DNA from: Anisakis pegreffii
Taxonomy: Eukaryota > Nematoda > Chromadorea > Rhabditida > Anisakidae
NCBI GenBank assembly: GCA_035041965.1
Contig: JAPYMA010000069.1
Coordinates: forward strand, 1-64,000
DNA length: 64,000 nucleotides
Direction of reading: 5' to 3'
The translations under genes and the position numbers were made by a program. Of the stretch, positions 34,072 to 46,014 are shown piece after piece. The notes beneath the pieces are model-generated. The model did no database searches, was not told the origin of the DNA, and was given only the letters and a program-made list of their open reading frames with translations. Numbering within the stretch: position 1 is the first letter of the stretch; each line of letters opens with the position of its first letter.

Positions 34072-34791
34072 ATTCAGTTAATCAGTAGTCTACGCGTCAG
34101 CAACACCCATCCTTTTGCTCTGAAAATCCAGTACTTGATAGCGACGTATCAGAATATTCGATCGTTCATCAAGAAATTTCTTTTCGCCGATGGTGACCAC
34201 TGATTTTGCATATAATGAGCGCTGTTGTGAAATTTGAAAAATATTTCCATTGCATATATCGCTCGAAGTAGATTTTATCAAATATTTTCTATTAGCACAA
34301 TAAATTTATTGAACATGCACGGTGTTTGTTTGCCTTCTTGAACTCTTTTTATAGTATATCGCTTTTTAATTTAGTCTCAGTTGCTAGTCTGTTTTCATCT
34401 TATCTATAGTTGTCTTATTTTAACTGAACGGTTTCTGAAAAAGGTTGTTGTTTTTTGAATTATCTTTTGATTAAAATTGTTTGGAATTAACTGTTTTGAA
34501 TTATTTTTTTGAATTGTTTCAAATGATTTCACCTCTCTGTTTCTCTTCACTCGTTTCTTGCAAATTCATATCTGATCAATATTTATTCATATCGTTAATT
34601 TATCGTATTGATTTTCTGATTGCTTTCATTCATTTAATCGTTTTTCTTTGGCACGTGGTCGAAGTGTAGAAATTGGTTTTTCATGCGAGATTTGTGTTAA
34701 AATTGTTAAATGTGTAGTATTTCGTCCGAAATCACATTCTTATTTTATTAATATTACGATGTTGTTTCAGATAGTGATTATTTCGCGTAAG
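34072..34791. promoter_or_regulatory. Upstream region of DDI1
   Basis: No gene seen. A GTTTCAG acceptor at 34770, 21 bp before the DDI1 ATG, could join a 5' non-coding exon or receive a trans-spliced leader. No core promoter is recognisable. Confidence 0.35.
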
Positions 34792-37700
34792 ATGCGTATC
34801 TCAGTAACAACAGATCCAAATGCAACCCGCGTCTTTCCGGTTGAAGTGGCAGATGAAATGGAAATTGAGAATTTTTTAGCATTATGTCAAATGGAAATTC
34901 CATCGTTTTCGAATGTTGCTTTAAACAATTTTATCATTGCACATAATGGTCGAATTATACACATGAATAGTGGTAATCTTAAAAAAACAATCAAAGTAAA
35001 TTTTTTTGTTTGTCTGTTTATTTTTCAAATGGTGAAGTGATGTGTAACTGTGTCAAATTGTATTATGATATAAATCAGTTCCATCTTTGAGTGAAACGAA
35101 TCTGCGATAGTAGTAATCATAGTGGTGATAAAATGTTCGATAAAATCACAGCATCAGATCGGAATTTGAGACTAGAGCCGTCGGAAAGTCAGCTTGTTAG
35201 TCAGTGCGAATAAGGCTGTTTATTCTGCACGGTTACCAATAATAAAAGTAATAACGACGATGTTTGAAGGAGTATGGTATAGTAGACAACGACATGGTAA
35301 TGGTAACAGTCCGTCCGAAAGCCTCAACTTCAGCATTGAATACCTCTGCGACGTCCTCGGCTCGAAATGAACCCACAAGTGATTTGATTAAAAACTTGGT
35401 GAGTGCCATTAAGGTACCAACGACGTCTTCATCGAGCACAGCTCATCGCCCGCATGGTGTGAGTGAGGCTGATTTGGCCATGGTTGGTAGATTGTATTGT
35501 TGATTGTTCATTCACGATTGATTCGTTTTTATTATTGGTTCTTAGCAAGAGTATGTAATAACAAAATCTGATGCAGTTGAATTTCGTTACAATCAACCGT
35601 TATTTGTGTTTGCTTTTTGATCAGTAGTTCAGTGGTAGCAATCCTAATAATAACAGTAATAAGATTAATTCCAGCTTACTATGCTCTTCGAGGAGCTAAA
35701 AAATAGTCCCGAAAAGCGTGAACGTTTACGAGGGGTCATTCCGGCACTAGTAGCTGCTGCTGAGAAACAAAATTTCGGTATTGTTTTCAATTCTTTAAAA
35801 AGTAAACTTGATTTTGTTTTGTGATTATTCATGAATAATTCAATAAGACATTGTGGATTTATTGAATTGGTCGAAAGCTGAGTTTCGAAGCTTGCAATTA
35901 TTAGAAGAATGGGAGGAACGAATCGGTAAACGTTTATCGGTATAAAGGAAACCTCAAAGCGATAAAAAAAGATGAAGGAGGTGCATGGCTAGATGTGTAG
36001 TGTTGGCCATAATAATCACTGTATAAAACATACTGAATAGCAATAAAATCCTAGGAGTGACTTCAAGAAAACTATGGTGTGAGCAATCAGAGTGTTAATT
36101 TTGCACACTATCGTTTGAACATTGTCTAAAACTGTGTAACCAGAAAAGTATATGATAAAAAACTCAATTGTCTTCAGTTAAATTATACTTTAAATTTCTA
36201 TGGGACTTACTGGATTACTTTGACGCAGTCAACGCGTATAAAATTATTGATAGTAGTTTCAAGAAACAAAGAATTAAAGCAGTGAAATTCAGATGAATTT
36301 TGTGAGGGTTTCGTCAAGGAACGGGAGAATTCAATGGCACAACAACGCGCAATGTTAGATCCGTTGAGTGCCGAAGGTCAGAGGTTGATCGCCGAACAGA
36401 TTCAACGTGCAAATATCGATTTCTCACACCAATTCGCAATGGAGCACATGCCCGAGGCGTACGTGCCTGTTACAATGCTCTATATCAATATGAAAATCAA
36501 CGGTCAACCTGTTAAAGCCTTTGTTGATTCTGGTTTGTTTCTTCTCATAAGCATTTCACTCTTTTGCAAAGTTCATTTATTTGGGGTTTGATTTGATCTG
36601 TTCGTTGCTAACCTTGTGACGAAAGTTTAGGTGCGCAGGTGTCCATATTGTCTGAGCGCGTTGCAACCAATTGTAATTTAATGCATCTCGTCGATAAACG
36701 TTTTCAAGGTATTGTTCATGGTGTGGGTGGCGTTCAGAAACTAGTTGGTAAAATTCATACCTGTAAGTTTTTTGTCATATTTTTTTGTTTTGTGATGCAT
36801 TTGAGTGACATTCGATTGTGAACAATAATATGTTTTTTAAAATGGATTCCACAGAAATGGCTTAAACGAGAACTTTCATTTACTTTTTTATACATGTGTA
36901 CTCGCTGTTTATAAGTTTTCTTATTAAGGCCAAGTTCAAGTCGAATCAAATTTCTTTCCGTGTAATTTTGATGTACTCGCTGATCGTGATATCGATGTTT
37001 TACTTGGATTGGATATTCTTAAGAGACATGAATGTGTGATCGATTTGAAAAATAGATGTTTACGGTGCGTTTGAAGTTCTCTTTGTGCGATTATTCATCG
37101 TTTATCTGAAGGCTTTTTTCAAAGAATTTCTTCATATTTTTACTGGAGATTGTTTGAATTAAAAGTTGTAATTTTATGAATGCTAACAATTACAGCTTCG
37201 GTGACTCAACAGTGACATCCTTCCTCAGTGAAGCTGATATTCCAAAGAGGGATTTGGATAAGGCTGCATCGTCACCATCATCATCTTCTGCAAACGGTTT
37301 ACTTTTCTTTTCAATTTTATGTTTTCACGTATAATTTCAGGTGAATGTATTCGATTATTTCATTAATTCATTGAAAATGGATGTTGAATAAGTTATCATA
37401 ATCCTACTAAATCACAACCTTATTAACGAGGTTGTTTTGACTCGCTAGTAGAATTCAGTTGGTTCAGCATTGCTGAACATTCTACGGATTTTGCAGTCTC
37501 CATTTGTTCATTTATTTATTTTTTATAATGCTTTATATCAATATGAAAGTCAACGGTCGACCTGATAAAGCCTCATTACTGCCCATTTTTTGTGAATCTC
37601 AGCTATAATTTTCGTGGAAGTCGTTCGACTTTTTTGTGATTCTTAGATTATTTTAACAAATTCATTAACTGTGCAATGATTAAATGATTCGAAAACGGAG

Positions 37701-37888
37701 GTTACTGGTGTAGATGCGCTCGGAGTGAGGATTGCTTGATTTCAGTGGAGGTTGATAGTGCCAAATTAGCGTCGTTGATGTCTTTGGGTTTCGAAGAGGC
37801 TGCATCACGAGCAATGCTCATTCAGTGTGGCAACGATCTGGAATTGGCTGCTGCGAACTTATTGGCCAGACAAACAGCACAGTCCTAG
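34792..37888 (+). CDS. DDI1: ubiquitin-like / aspartyl protease / UBA shuttle
   Basis: Eight exons in consistent phase: 34792-34995, 35270-35398, 35675-35777, 36293-36532, 36631-36762, 36929-37064, 37196-37296, 37746-37888, giving 395 residues, a normal length. The N-terminal ubiquitin-like domain (about 1-83) ends MVMVTVRP. A helical segment follows. The retropepsin-like domain (about 204-318) has PVKAFVDSGAQVSILSE, with catalytic Asp in D-S-G at about 224, and later VLLGLDILKRHEC. The last exon is a UBA domain (LMSLGFEEAASRAML). DDI1 family proteins bring ubiquitinated clients to the proteasome, and the protease cleaves certain clients such as NRF-type factors. It is a single-gene cellular locus with introns, not a retroelement. 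The start chosen gives a complete ubiquitin-like fold. The end of exon 2 could also be 35482, adding 28 in-frame residues. Confidence 0.95.
35848..35925 (+). other. Possible cassette exon of DDI1
   Basis: A 78-bp segment between DDI1 exons 3 and 4 is bounded by AATAAG and GGTAAAC. It begins and ends in phase 1, exactly like the junction it interrupts, so inclusion would add 26 residues without a stop (DIVDLLNWSKAEFRSLQLLE and on). The residues look like an amphipathic helix. The direct exon 3-4 join already matches the family, so this would be an optional insert ahead of the protease domain. The weak AAG acceptor counts against it. Confidence 0.35.
37525..37573 (+). pseudogene. Duplicated fragment of DDI1 protease exon in an intron
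   Basis: ATAATGCTTTATATCAATAT and the following ~28 bases copy 36472-36520 of exon 4 with about four mismatches; the source encodes the strand just before the catalytic Asp. The copy lies in the last intron, lacks the Asp codon region, and its frame does not continue. It is a non-functional partial exon duplication. Confidence 0.85.
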
Positions 37889-39158
37889 TTGACTGATCCA
37901 GCCTGACATTGTGTCGGTCGCAGCTCAACCCGTTTCTTCCCACACTCAATTTTCGCCTTGATTCTTTCAATCTGTGTTTCATATAATTCTATTGTCAACG
38001 TCTTCACTTCATACTAAGTATTTATTCATTTTGTTTTGTTGGTTACATTCGTCCGAAATACGCTCAAATTGTCACTCCCATTTTTGGTTATCTCTCACTT
38101 GGGTATCGTGATTTTATCGTTCGTTTCTGACTTTGATGTTTTTTGGTCTGTCATTTTCTTCATCATGTGTCGTTGTATTATCACAAATTGATTTGATCAA
38201 TACAGTATTCATTCAAAATTCCTTCTCCGCACCGGAGACAGTTACGAGGTAGAAGGCGATTTATTTGGAGAAGTCTAATTTAAATGAGATAAAGAAGAGG
38301 GCAACGTTAATTTGTGGTCGTAGAATCAACTGCACATGGAATATTCCAAAATGTGAGTGTGATAGATGACGATGCAAATATTAATGTAGGGAGGAGGTAC
38401 AGCCGTGAAGTCGCCTTGAAAGCCCTCTGCAGATGTTAGAATATCATCGAGGTGAATATTCATCCAGTCGTCATCATCATATTGTCTACAAATGTGTCTC
38501 ATTGTCCTCTGATCGTGTGAAAGTGATATGCTATCGTCGGTGCTTCATTATAATTCCTGTAAACTTATGTCATCTCGTATTGCATCTCACTCTGTCAGTG
38601 TTTATCTCAATGATATTGTAATATTATCTGCGCTCTGTACCTTCGTTTCTTCGTTGTTATTGTAAAATATGAATTCGAACATCGTCTTTATTTTGAAATA
38701 TTCACGATCAAAGGCGTGCCCTCTGCAACTGATTCTTGCTTATTTTAATGCGCACTCGACTTATCTCATTGTTTGTGAATCAATTTCTGAGTGGATTATG
38801 GCGTATTCTATGTGAATATGTTGTCTTATCTCTCCGCTCTGAATTGCGTCTTAAAATTCCTTATCAACATCGTCAGATATATAATCACCAATATTGTTTA
38901 TGTAACGAGAGGAAGTATTTCTTGCTAAATTTACTTACAGCGATTTTGGATTTTATCATTTCGAATGTCTGTTTCAAATTTTATGGATAATATTCCCTTT
39001 CGGTATGATTTATTTGTAATAATAATAACAATAACAATATTACTTCTTACAATCATCCATTAGCATCATTATTGAGTCACTGAACTCGGCGTTTCGCATA
39101 TATTCACTTCGAAGTGGGTCATCAGATCGTCTCTGTTACGACCAGTTTTTTTCGTTGC

Positions 39159-39180
39159 CATTGTACGGCACCGTACAATG
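39159..39180. repeat. Short perfect inverted repeat
   Basis: CATTGTACGG, then CA, then CCGTACAATG: ten-bp arms with a two-base centre. It could be a dimeric protein-binding site or chance; no neighbouring gene start is close. Confidence 0.8.
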
Positions 39181-40177
39181 AATATAATCATTCATATCGT
39201 CATCTACAAACAAACGTAAGATCAATAAACAGTGCAAAATAAACAGGCAGCCGAATGTTCATATCAAACTTTATGAACCTGTTACAATTCAGCGAAGAGA
39301 ATGAATGAAGAGGTCAGCCTTATAGTATGGGCTTAGAGAGTCGTATCGTTAGATAGTTTCTCATATTTGAATGGAGAAATCCTAATTAAGGAGATATTCG
39401 TATGTTTCTTCACGGATAGTCGGAAGTGTTTTGATTTATTGTGATTGTTAGTGAAATATGGGGAACGGGGAATTTCGGCGATTAGAGGGAATGTCGTTAG
39501 TCAAATTGACCTAGCATCTTAGAAAGGAGATTACTATGATATAGTCATCACCAAAGGGTCTGCTCGACCGCCTGTGTATTGTCCATGCTAACGAGATGAT
39601 GTGTCGAAGAAGAAAATGAAAATAATGGTGGTGACAGTTCTAAATTTGACTTTTATTAACGTTAGAACGAAAGGTTTTTTGGTCATCTCAGTATCAGTGG
39701 TACTCTTATTTCTGTTAATTGTAAGTTAGCCTGGTCTTTCTTAGACGATTCTGAGAACACGGCCGAGAAGAAGAGATTCACGTTGTCATTTGTGAATGTT
39801 GCTTACTTTTCTCGCTAACGACTGCATTGTTTATTTTTGATGTGGTTCAATGAAGTATTATTGTTATAACCGTAATATGGCTTCGCAATGATCTCTGCCC
39901 CACCCTACGAACTGCTTCATTTCAATGCCTTTCCGACACATATTCCTGTTTTTCAAGCTTTCACTGACTCCAGTTCAGAGTTTACATTTTCGGGGATCGA
40001 GGACGAAACTGAATTTTTTCCTCAAGTTTCCTGTCCCCGACTTTACCCGAATCGATTGCACTTTCGGGGTTCCTGACTTTTTCCCTTTCTCGCAAGAAAG
40101 TACTGACCATCTATTAGTAGCCATCTTTCACCTAAGTAAGCGTCTTCAGCATTGCTTTCGATTCTTTGCACCTATGG

Positions 40178-40210
40178 TATGAGCATACTCTCGTTTCTAG
40201 TATGCTCATA
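40178..40210. repeat. Stem-loop, 11-bp perfect arms
   Basis: TATGAGCATAC (40178-40188) and its exact reverse complement GTATGCTCATA (40200-40210) flank an 11-base loop. It is followed by a T-run. Function unknown. Confidence 0.8.
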
Positions 40211-41529
40211 TTTTTTAAATCGCAGTCGATTTTACTCGTGGTTAACCTCCATAACGTTTGTTAAGAATGCTTGATAGGTACTGAACGTGAATTGGTCTAT
40301 AAAATTTTATTTTGTTTTTGGTTTCTTCTATTAGGAGCATACTAAAATAAGTTGATTACAAAACACATTAATCATCGATAATGAATACGTGTTAACAACA
40401 GGCAATATTAGCTTTATGGTTGCAATAGTTAATATGAGTGATTACTATCATATGAATATTATAGGTAAATTCAATAAAGCGAACAACTGTGACCGTTAAC
40501 AATACAAAAAAAATTCAAATTTACATAACGAAACGCTTAAAATGAAGAATATTATAAATGTGAATAATGTTTATAAGAGTAAAAATAACGATTCTGAGGA
40601 TGAAATAATAAAATGTGAATCACAATAACATTTCCAAAAACCATAAAACACATTCAGCATTGATTGGGGATCTATACACATTCTAATTCCCCGTTTGCTG
40701 TAACCCTCATACGCAATACACCGGAATATTATATGACATTCTCAATAAAGTGTTTGATAAAATTCAGATAAACAATTCTCTATACCTGTCAACAGATAAG
40801 ACAATAAATGAATTGGTCACAAGAATGCATAATAGATGCTTTGAAGTGGCAAATATTCGAAAGGGGATGTTCTTCAAAATACAAAACTATATTACATAGT
40901 ACAAATTGGCACTAAATATTGGTTTATCAAAGATTTTTACAGGCGACGCATCATATTGTGCACATTTGTTGAATGACACGAAAAATTAAACACATTTTCA
41001 AAATAATATTTAACAAGATAACACACGAGAAACTCCACGTGAACAGTTTGCTTCAAACAGTCTGGTTCAACTTCTTTCAAACGATACTTCTTTCTATTCC
41101 AAATGATTCTTTGTTCCTCACTCTTCATAAACCCGACCCTTTGAATAATTTCTAAGCCACAGACGATATTCTAAGAGCACAACTAAAACTTCTGAAGCAA
41201 AATCAGTCCAACACAATAACTTTCACATTATCATCTCTAATGTCAAATGTTTTATATCGACTTCATCCAGACAAGGAGATTATTTTCAGAATCAGCGAAA
41301 TTTCAGCATGAATATCGCACGCAGGAAGCTTTGAGTTAGCTTCGACGTATAAGTGAAAAGAAAATATTTGAGTGATAACATGAAATGTGACAAATAATTT
41401 AAACACACAAGATAATTACGATCAGAATGAGGAATGGATCGACCCGGTACATTACGACGAGGGCTTATTATAAATTCATTGATGAAAGATTACAAATTGA
41501 TAATAATATAAATAAATACTGATTAACAC

Positions 41530-43311
41530 TTAGTATTTGGGAAACCTTTTTTTGAACAATTCGTTTCTAAGACGTTTGTTTTCAGCTGTCAATTGAATGA
41601 CATGCGAGTGTTCTTCCTTGAGTTTCCCCTCGAGTGTTTCAATTCGTTTGTCTTTGTTCTTCAGTGAATTGTTCATATTCGCAACTTCTTGTTGCAGTTC
41701 TTTTATTTGGTTGTCCTTCATCATCTGTTGCTTTCGTGCCTTCTCACGCGACTTACGTACTGCGTCGTTATTCTTCTCACGTTTCAGACGATATAACGCA
41801 CTCTTCTTCTCCGACTAAAACATAACTTCATTAATGAACGTCGAGAATTAATTGAAACTAGTTTTGTAAGTATTTACAAATATATGTACGAATCACGTGC
41901 GATGCACATTTATTCGCAATGACAACCACTATAAAAGGATATTGAAAAGTAAGAAAATTAGTGAAAGTAGACAAACCTCAGGTTTCAACGAATATTTTCT
42001 AGGTTTGATAGTGGGTGTGAATTGTAATTCGACTTGTTGTTTGGGAGTGCGAATTAATCTGGATGTGGAAGGTCGTGGTTGAGATGGTGTTGACTGTGTG
42101 CCGATATCACATTTGTTTGAGCATGACGATGACGAAGATATCGTTGTTGTGGTTTCATTGCTGATATCATTCGAACACTCCTTCTTACTCATTTTCTCAT
42201 TATCCTCCCACGGTATTTCTGATTTCAAACCGATGTTACGTCCTGACAACTGCACATCACTTGTAATATCATATGCAGTCGACTGTGATGACGGCAGTCC
42301 CACCAATTTATCCTCATTGAACATATCCGATTCTCTCAAATCTGAAAACCACAACTTATTTTACTGATTTCCGTTCGTATCTATAGAACGCAAGTGAGCA
42401 GTAATCAACTAATTCAGCAGACAGTTCACTGAATTGCCGACGATCGATTAAATTAAAGTTGTTTGGTGAAACAAAATTTGATTCTTACTGAGATAAAACT
42501 GCTCCTAATATCAGTGAAATACTGAATAAACAGCGATCACGATTTTCAATACGTTTTTCTGTTGAACCTATATAAATTCGCATATCTTTTGCTCCCAAGC
42601 ACCTAACTGAATGAAAAGAAACAGATGAAAAAAGATGAAAACGTATTTCATTTAACGAAGAATTACAAACCCAAATCAGTGTAATGCGCATTGGAGAACG
42701 GCCCTTGATAAATGATATCATTCTCGATGAGTTTTTGCTTTTCAAGAAATTCTTCACCCAAATCGTTTGCATCAACATCTTGAAGATCTTTTAGGTACGG
42801 TGTTAAATCCATACTCTCATCCATAAAATCGATTCCATCCTTTGCTTGAAGTTCTTGACAAAGCATTAATGAATCCTGAAAATTTTTGCGTTATCCCGGT
42901 TTTCATCACAGAAATTTGCAATGCATAAATAAAATTATGTCGAAGATATAACAAAAATACGCACGCAACCTAAAAACAGAATGCAACACCGAACCATTCC
43001 AGATGTAAAAAAATGAAAAAGACCGGTGATGATATTTAAGAATTTCCGTTGCGAAAGCATATCAAAACTTAGAATTCATTAATGGCTGTGAATGGATAAT
43101 CTGGGATAAGAACAAAACTAACTTGACGATCAACTGATGCGTATTGATCTGGACGGTGGATCTGTCTTTTCATTGGATGACTGCTATTTGCAGCAGCATC
43201 CGGCGACTGTGGGTAACATCCCGTTGAAAAGACATTCATTTCGTCGATCGTTTGATTAGACTGGATTGCACTGTCACGAATAAACGGATTGTTTGTCGAA
43301 TGCAGTTGCAT
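41530..43311 (-). CDS. C/EBP-like bZIP transcription factor
   Basis: Four exons on the minus strand, phases consistent: 43311-43123, 42875-42671, 42341-41977, 41814-41530, giving 347 residues. The C-terminal exon holds the basic region KREKNNDAVRKSREKARKQ (about 263-281), close to the C/EBP signature in which N-N-x-A-V-R-K-S-R contacts DNA. A long leucine-zipper coiled coil follows, ending TAENKRLRNELFKKR. Exon 2 contains DLTPYLKDL with acidic flanks, like the conserved activation motif of C/EBP proteins. The middle is Ser/Thr-rich and probably disordered. It should act in the nucleus as a dimer. The ATG at 43311 follows a TTTTAG acceptor 15 bases upstream, in an open frame, so the 5' end could be trans-spliced or extended by another exon. 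Confidence 0.88.
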
Positions 43312-44094
43312 GTAGCAATTATCAATCTAAAATGCGTATTCTCAGTGGAGTCACGAAACTGTTGACCACTTAAAAGAATGCAACAATCGGTTCATCGGTA
43401 GTAATTTCAACGTAACAACACAAACGCGATAAACAGATGAATATATTAATATCTGATCAAATCACCCAATAAAATAGGCGCATAACTGATATGCATTTGC
43501 TAATGGACTACGTGACAATTTTTCTATCAGTGGGATCTGCTGCAATCAACATGAAAATTTCTTTCATTTCGTTGTTGAAAATTTACAAAACGCCACCAAC
43601 AATGTTCGACATTCAGATGACATTAACTAAAACACTACTGTTATCGTTTCATTCAATCTTCTCGTCTACGATCTTGAGCCAAACCTCTCTTATAAGCTGT
43701 AAAGGCACACATCCATATCAATAATTTAAAAAAAAAACAACGAATGAATCCGTCTTCATTTCATGACTGTATCACAAACATGAACGAATAAAATAGTACC
43801 GCTGAATGTCAGGCGCCACTGCGCGCATGTGCTTAAATTACCACTTTACCCCATGTGTAGCTAGCTATACAATTCGAAATCAAATCAGTAGTATGCTTAA
43901 GCTTACACTTACACATGCTTAGCCCAGTGATGAAACTAACGCATGGGCCTCAACTTATACGTGAAGCGTATGAGCACACGAGCATCTGTGATGACGTGGT
44001 GGCGCCCGTTATCAGGGCAAAAGTAAGTACCGATAGCGCATATAAAAGACGACTTTCGAAATTACGAGACTGTTGTTGAATGTTAAGCTAAAAA

Positions 44095-44241
44095 ATGATT
44101 TCGAAAATGAGATCGGATGATTGCAGCAGCGGTTCATGCATGTCCTCTGCACAAATGAACATCAGCATGGCAAACACGACATTCCTTACGAACCAACACG
44201 TAAACAACAAACACCTCATCGAACATAAAGCACAACTTTGA
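44095..44241 (+). CDS. Possible small ORF with upstream TATA box
   Basis: ATG to TGA, 48 residues (MISKMRSDDCSSGSCMSSAQ and on), with a Ser/Asn/Cys-rich composition. TATAAAA at 44041-44047 lies 54 bp before the ATG, so a start site about 30 bp downstream would leave a short leader. No homologue is recognised. Confidence 0.25.
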   Translation: MISKMRSDDCSSGSCMSSAQMNISMANTTFLTNQHVNNKHLIEHKAQL

Positions 44242-44401
44242 ATATGGTAGATGCACCGTTTGCAGTCATATTGTGATGATGAAATATGCTTATTACAGAT
44301 GAGATGAGTCATCCTCAACCATGACTCCTCCTTCTTCGATCTCCGTCTACGTGTATATGCACTTCGCTCGCGTCGGCCTTTGAAGAACCGCACGCGAGAA
44401 G

Positions 44402-44419
44402 TTGAATGACGTCATTCAA
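44402..44419. promoter_or_regulatory. 18-bp palindrome with consensus CRE
   Basis: TTGAATGACGTCATTCAA is a perfect palindrome centred on TGACGTCA, the canonical site for CREB/ATF bZIP dimers. It lies about 1.1 kb upstream of the bZIP start codon. Control of this bZIP gene, perhaps by a bZIP dimer, is inference. Another TGACGTCA occurs at 57023 in a UGP2 intron. Confidence 0.55.
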
Positions 44420-45789
44420 AATATTGTCATCATTTATTTGAAGTAGACAACTCTCGTACTGAATCTATACCCACGATAGGTTTTTTTGAAGTGTTGATGC
44501 AGTGCCAAATATGTTTTGAATGCTTCCCGGTCCTTACTTTCAATTGGGCAGTTAATTTTTTAATCCTTACGAGCTGTGAGCAGTAATTTAATATTTATAT
44601 GAAGTGAGTTGGATGAAGGAAGAATGTGATATTAGTGATATTGGTGATAACGGAGAGGCATAAACTCGTGATGAGTTTGATTTGCTGATTAAATAAATAA
44701 ATTAATTGATTAAGTGCGTTGATCGTTTTGAGGTATTTGCAATGAAACAAATCCATCGAAGGGGACAGAAAAGTTGGTGAGAGTCACGCTGAACTGAATG
44801 AGTTAAGGGTAAAACCACTGATTGTGAGTCAAATCTAGTGCAAACGAGATAAGATACGAAACGATTATGAACATAGCTATTATCACTAGCCAATTCTTTT
44901 TTGTTATTACTGGAACAGAAGAGAGCTGATAAAACATTTCGAATTAACGTTACAGACTGAGTAGATATTTCACTAATGACATCCTTGATTCTGAACTATC
45001 TATAATTTATCCATACGCAACTCACACTTCATTCGAGTAATTCACGTTTAGTTTTCTTGCATTTTCGAAAATTTCGTGGTCGAATACAGGTGATATTCAA
45101 ATACTGCCGTGCAAAGCAATGCAATTCTGAAGCAAAAGAAAGAGGAAACGGACTGGCACTCATGCGATAGCGAAAAGAATAACTCATAAATCGATCAAAC
45201 TGATGGGTTGTTTTACGAATGTTTTCCATCGAAAATAAACCAGAAATAAGCGCATTCATTGATAAACCTCCAGCAAGAATCAACAACCGTCAAAGCGTTC
45301 ACAAGAGAACACGTATGCAGATATCAAAAGACGCTAAAAATTGCAACTTATCCAAATAAAAATCGTTTATGTCAGTGCCATCATACCTACCTACCGATCC
45401 ATATAACAATCACCACCACAAATAGCACCCCTCAGCCGAGCACGTCTGCAGTAAACAACTTCACTTATCACTCTTCCGGTTTCTTTATCAACAAATTAGG
45501 ACAGCGTCAAGGGGCGGGATTGAGTGACCTTCCAGAACGTTCAGCATGACGTGTCTGCGTATGAGAGAGAGCATTACATATAAGTCGAAGATAGTGTGAC
45601 GCATGAAGAGAATGAGAAAAAAGCTTCAGTGTGGTGTGATCCCGTGTTGGTAAACCATTAATGCATGAGCGAATGGCTTATGTCAATATTTAAATTTTTT
45701 GGAAAGTATTTTTATTGGTATAAATTATTAATATTAATTGATTTAATCCATTATTTGGGTGGAACACTCATTATTCATGGCACTCTGAA

Positions 45790-46014
45790 ATGAGTGACGC
45801 ATCAGCTGATCGCTGGGATCGCTTATTGAAGACTGACAAGAGAACGGATTTAGGTTTCCGTTTGCGTCACGTGCCGTTCATAGCATCCAAGGAGAAGCTG
45901 TTGTATATCGGTGTTGATATACCTCAGCCAGGAGATAGAGGTCGCGATCTCGCCGAATTACATGAGGTGGTAAAAAAAGCGAAGAATCGTTTATTTTTTA
46001 CACTGCTCTTGTAG
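45790..46014 (+). CDS. Unrecognised exon-like ORF
   Basis: An ATG-started frame of 74 codons. The first 59 residues have coding-like composition (MSDASADRWDRLLKTDKR, then IGVDIPQPGDRGRDLAELHE). A donor GAG|GTGGTA at 45966/45967 would end it there; otherwise it runs to TAG. I do not recognise the protein. It lies 0.8 kb upstream of the helicase pseudogene on the same strand, but I found no splice path joining them. It may be the first exon of a lost or unrelated gene. Confidence 0.4.
   Translation: MSDASADRWDRLLKTDKRTDLGFRLRHVPFIASKEKLLYIGVDIPQPGDRGRDLAELHEVVKKAKNRLFFTLLL

Larger units (their letters stand above)
37889..41529. other. Non-coding region between DDI1 and the bZIP gene
   Basis: Convergent 3' ends; I recognise no gene. 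Two stem-loops are listed separately. Frames at 39888-40182 are low-complexity, from a stretch with TTTCGGGG(A/T) words (39990, 40064), and do not resemble a protein. Confidence 0.5.
43312..45789. promoter_or_regulatory. Upstream region of the bZIP gene
   Basis: Contains an 18-bp palindromic CRE (44402-44419) and, on the minus strand close by, GATGACTCATC, an AP-1-type site (about 44302-44312). A TATA-like element and a 48-codon frame on the plus strand (44041-44241) are listed separately. A minus-strand Cys-rich frame of 101 codons at 44088-44393 overlaps it, and only one, if either, can be real. Confidence 0.4.

Noticed and set aside
35621..35675. tRNA gene suggested by an A-box-like TAGTTCAGTGGTAG
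   Set aside because: No B box (GGTTCGAATCC type) follows at the right distance and no cloverleaf forms; it lies in a DDI1 intron.
36472..37064. Retrotransposon protease
   Set aside because: The retropepsin-like domain lies between a ubiquitin-like and a UBA domain in a multi-exon gene, which is the DDI1 architecture; no reverse transcriptase or terminal repeats.
44088..44393. Cys-rich 101-codon minus-strand ORF upstream of the bZIP gene
   Set aside because: No domain pattern is recognisable, its ATG lies almost on the CRE, and it overlaps a more gene-like plus-strand frame; not enough support.
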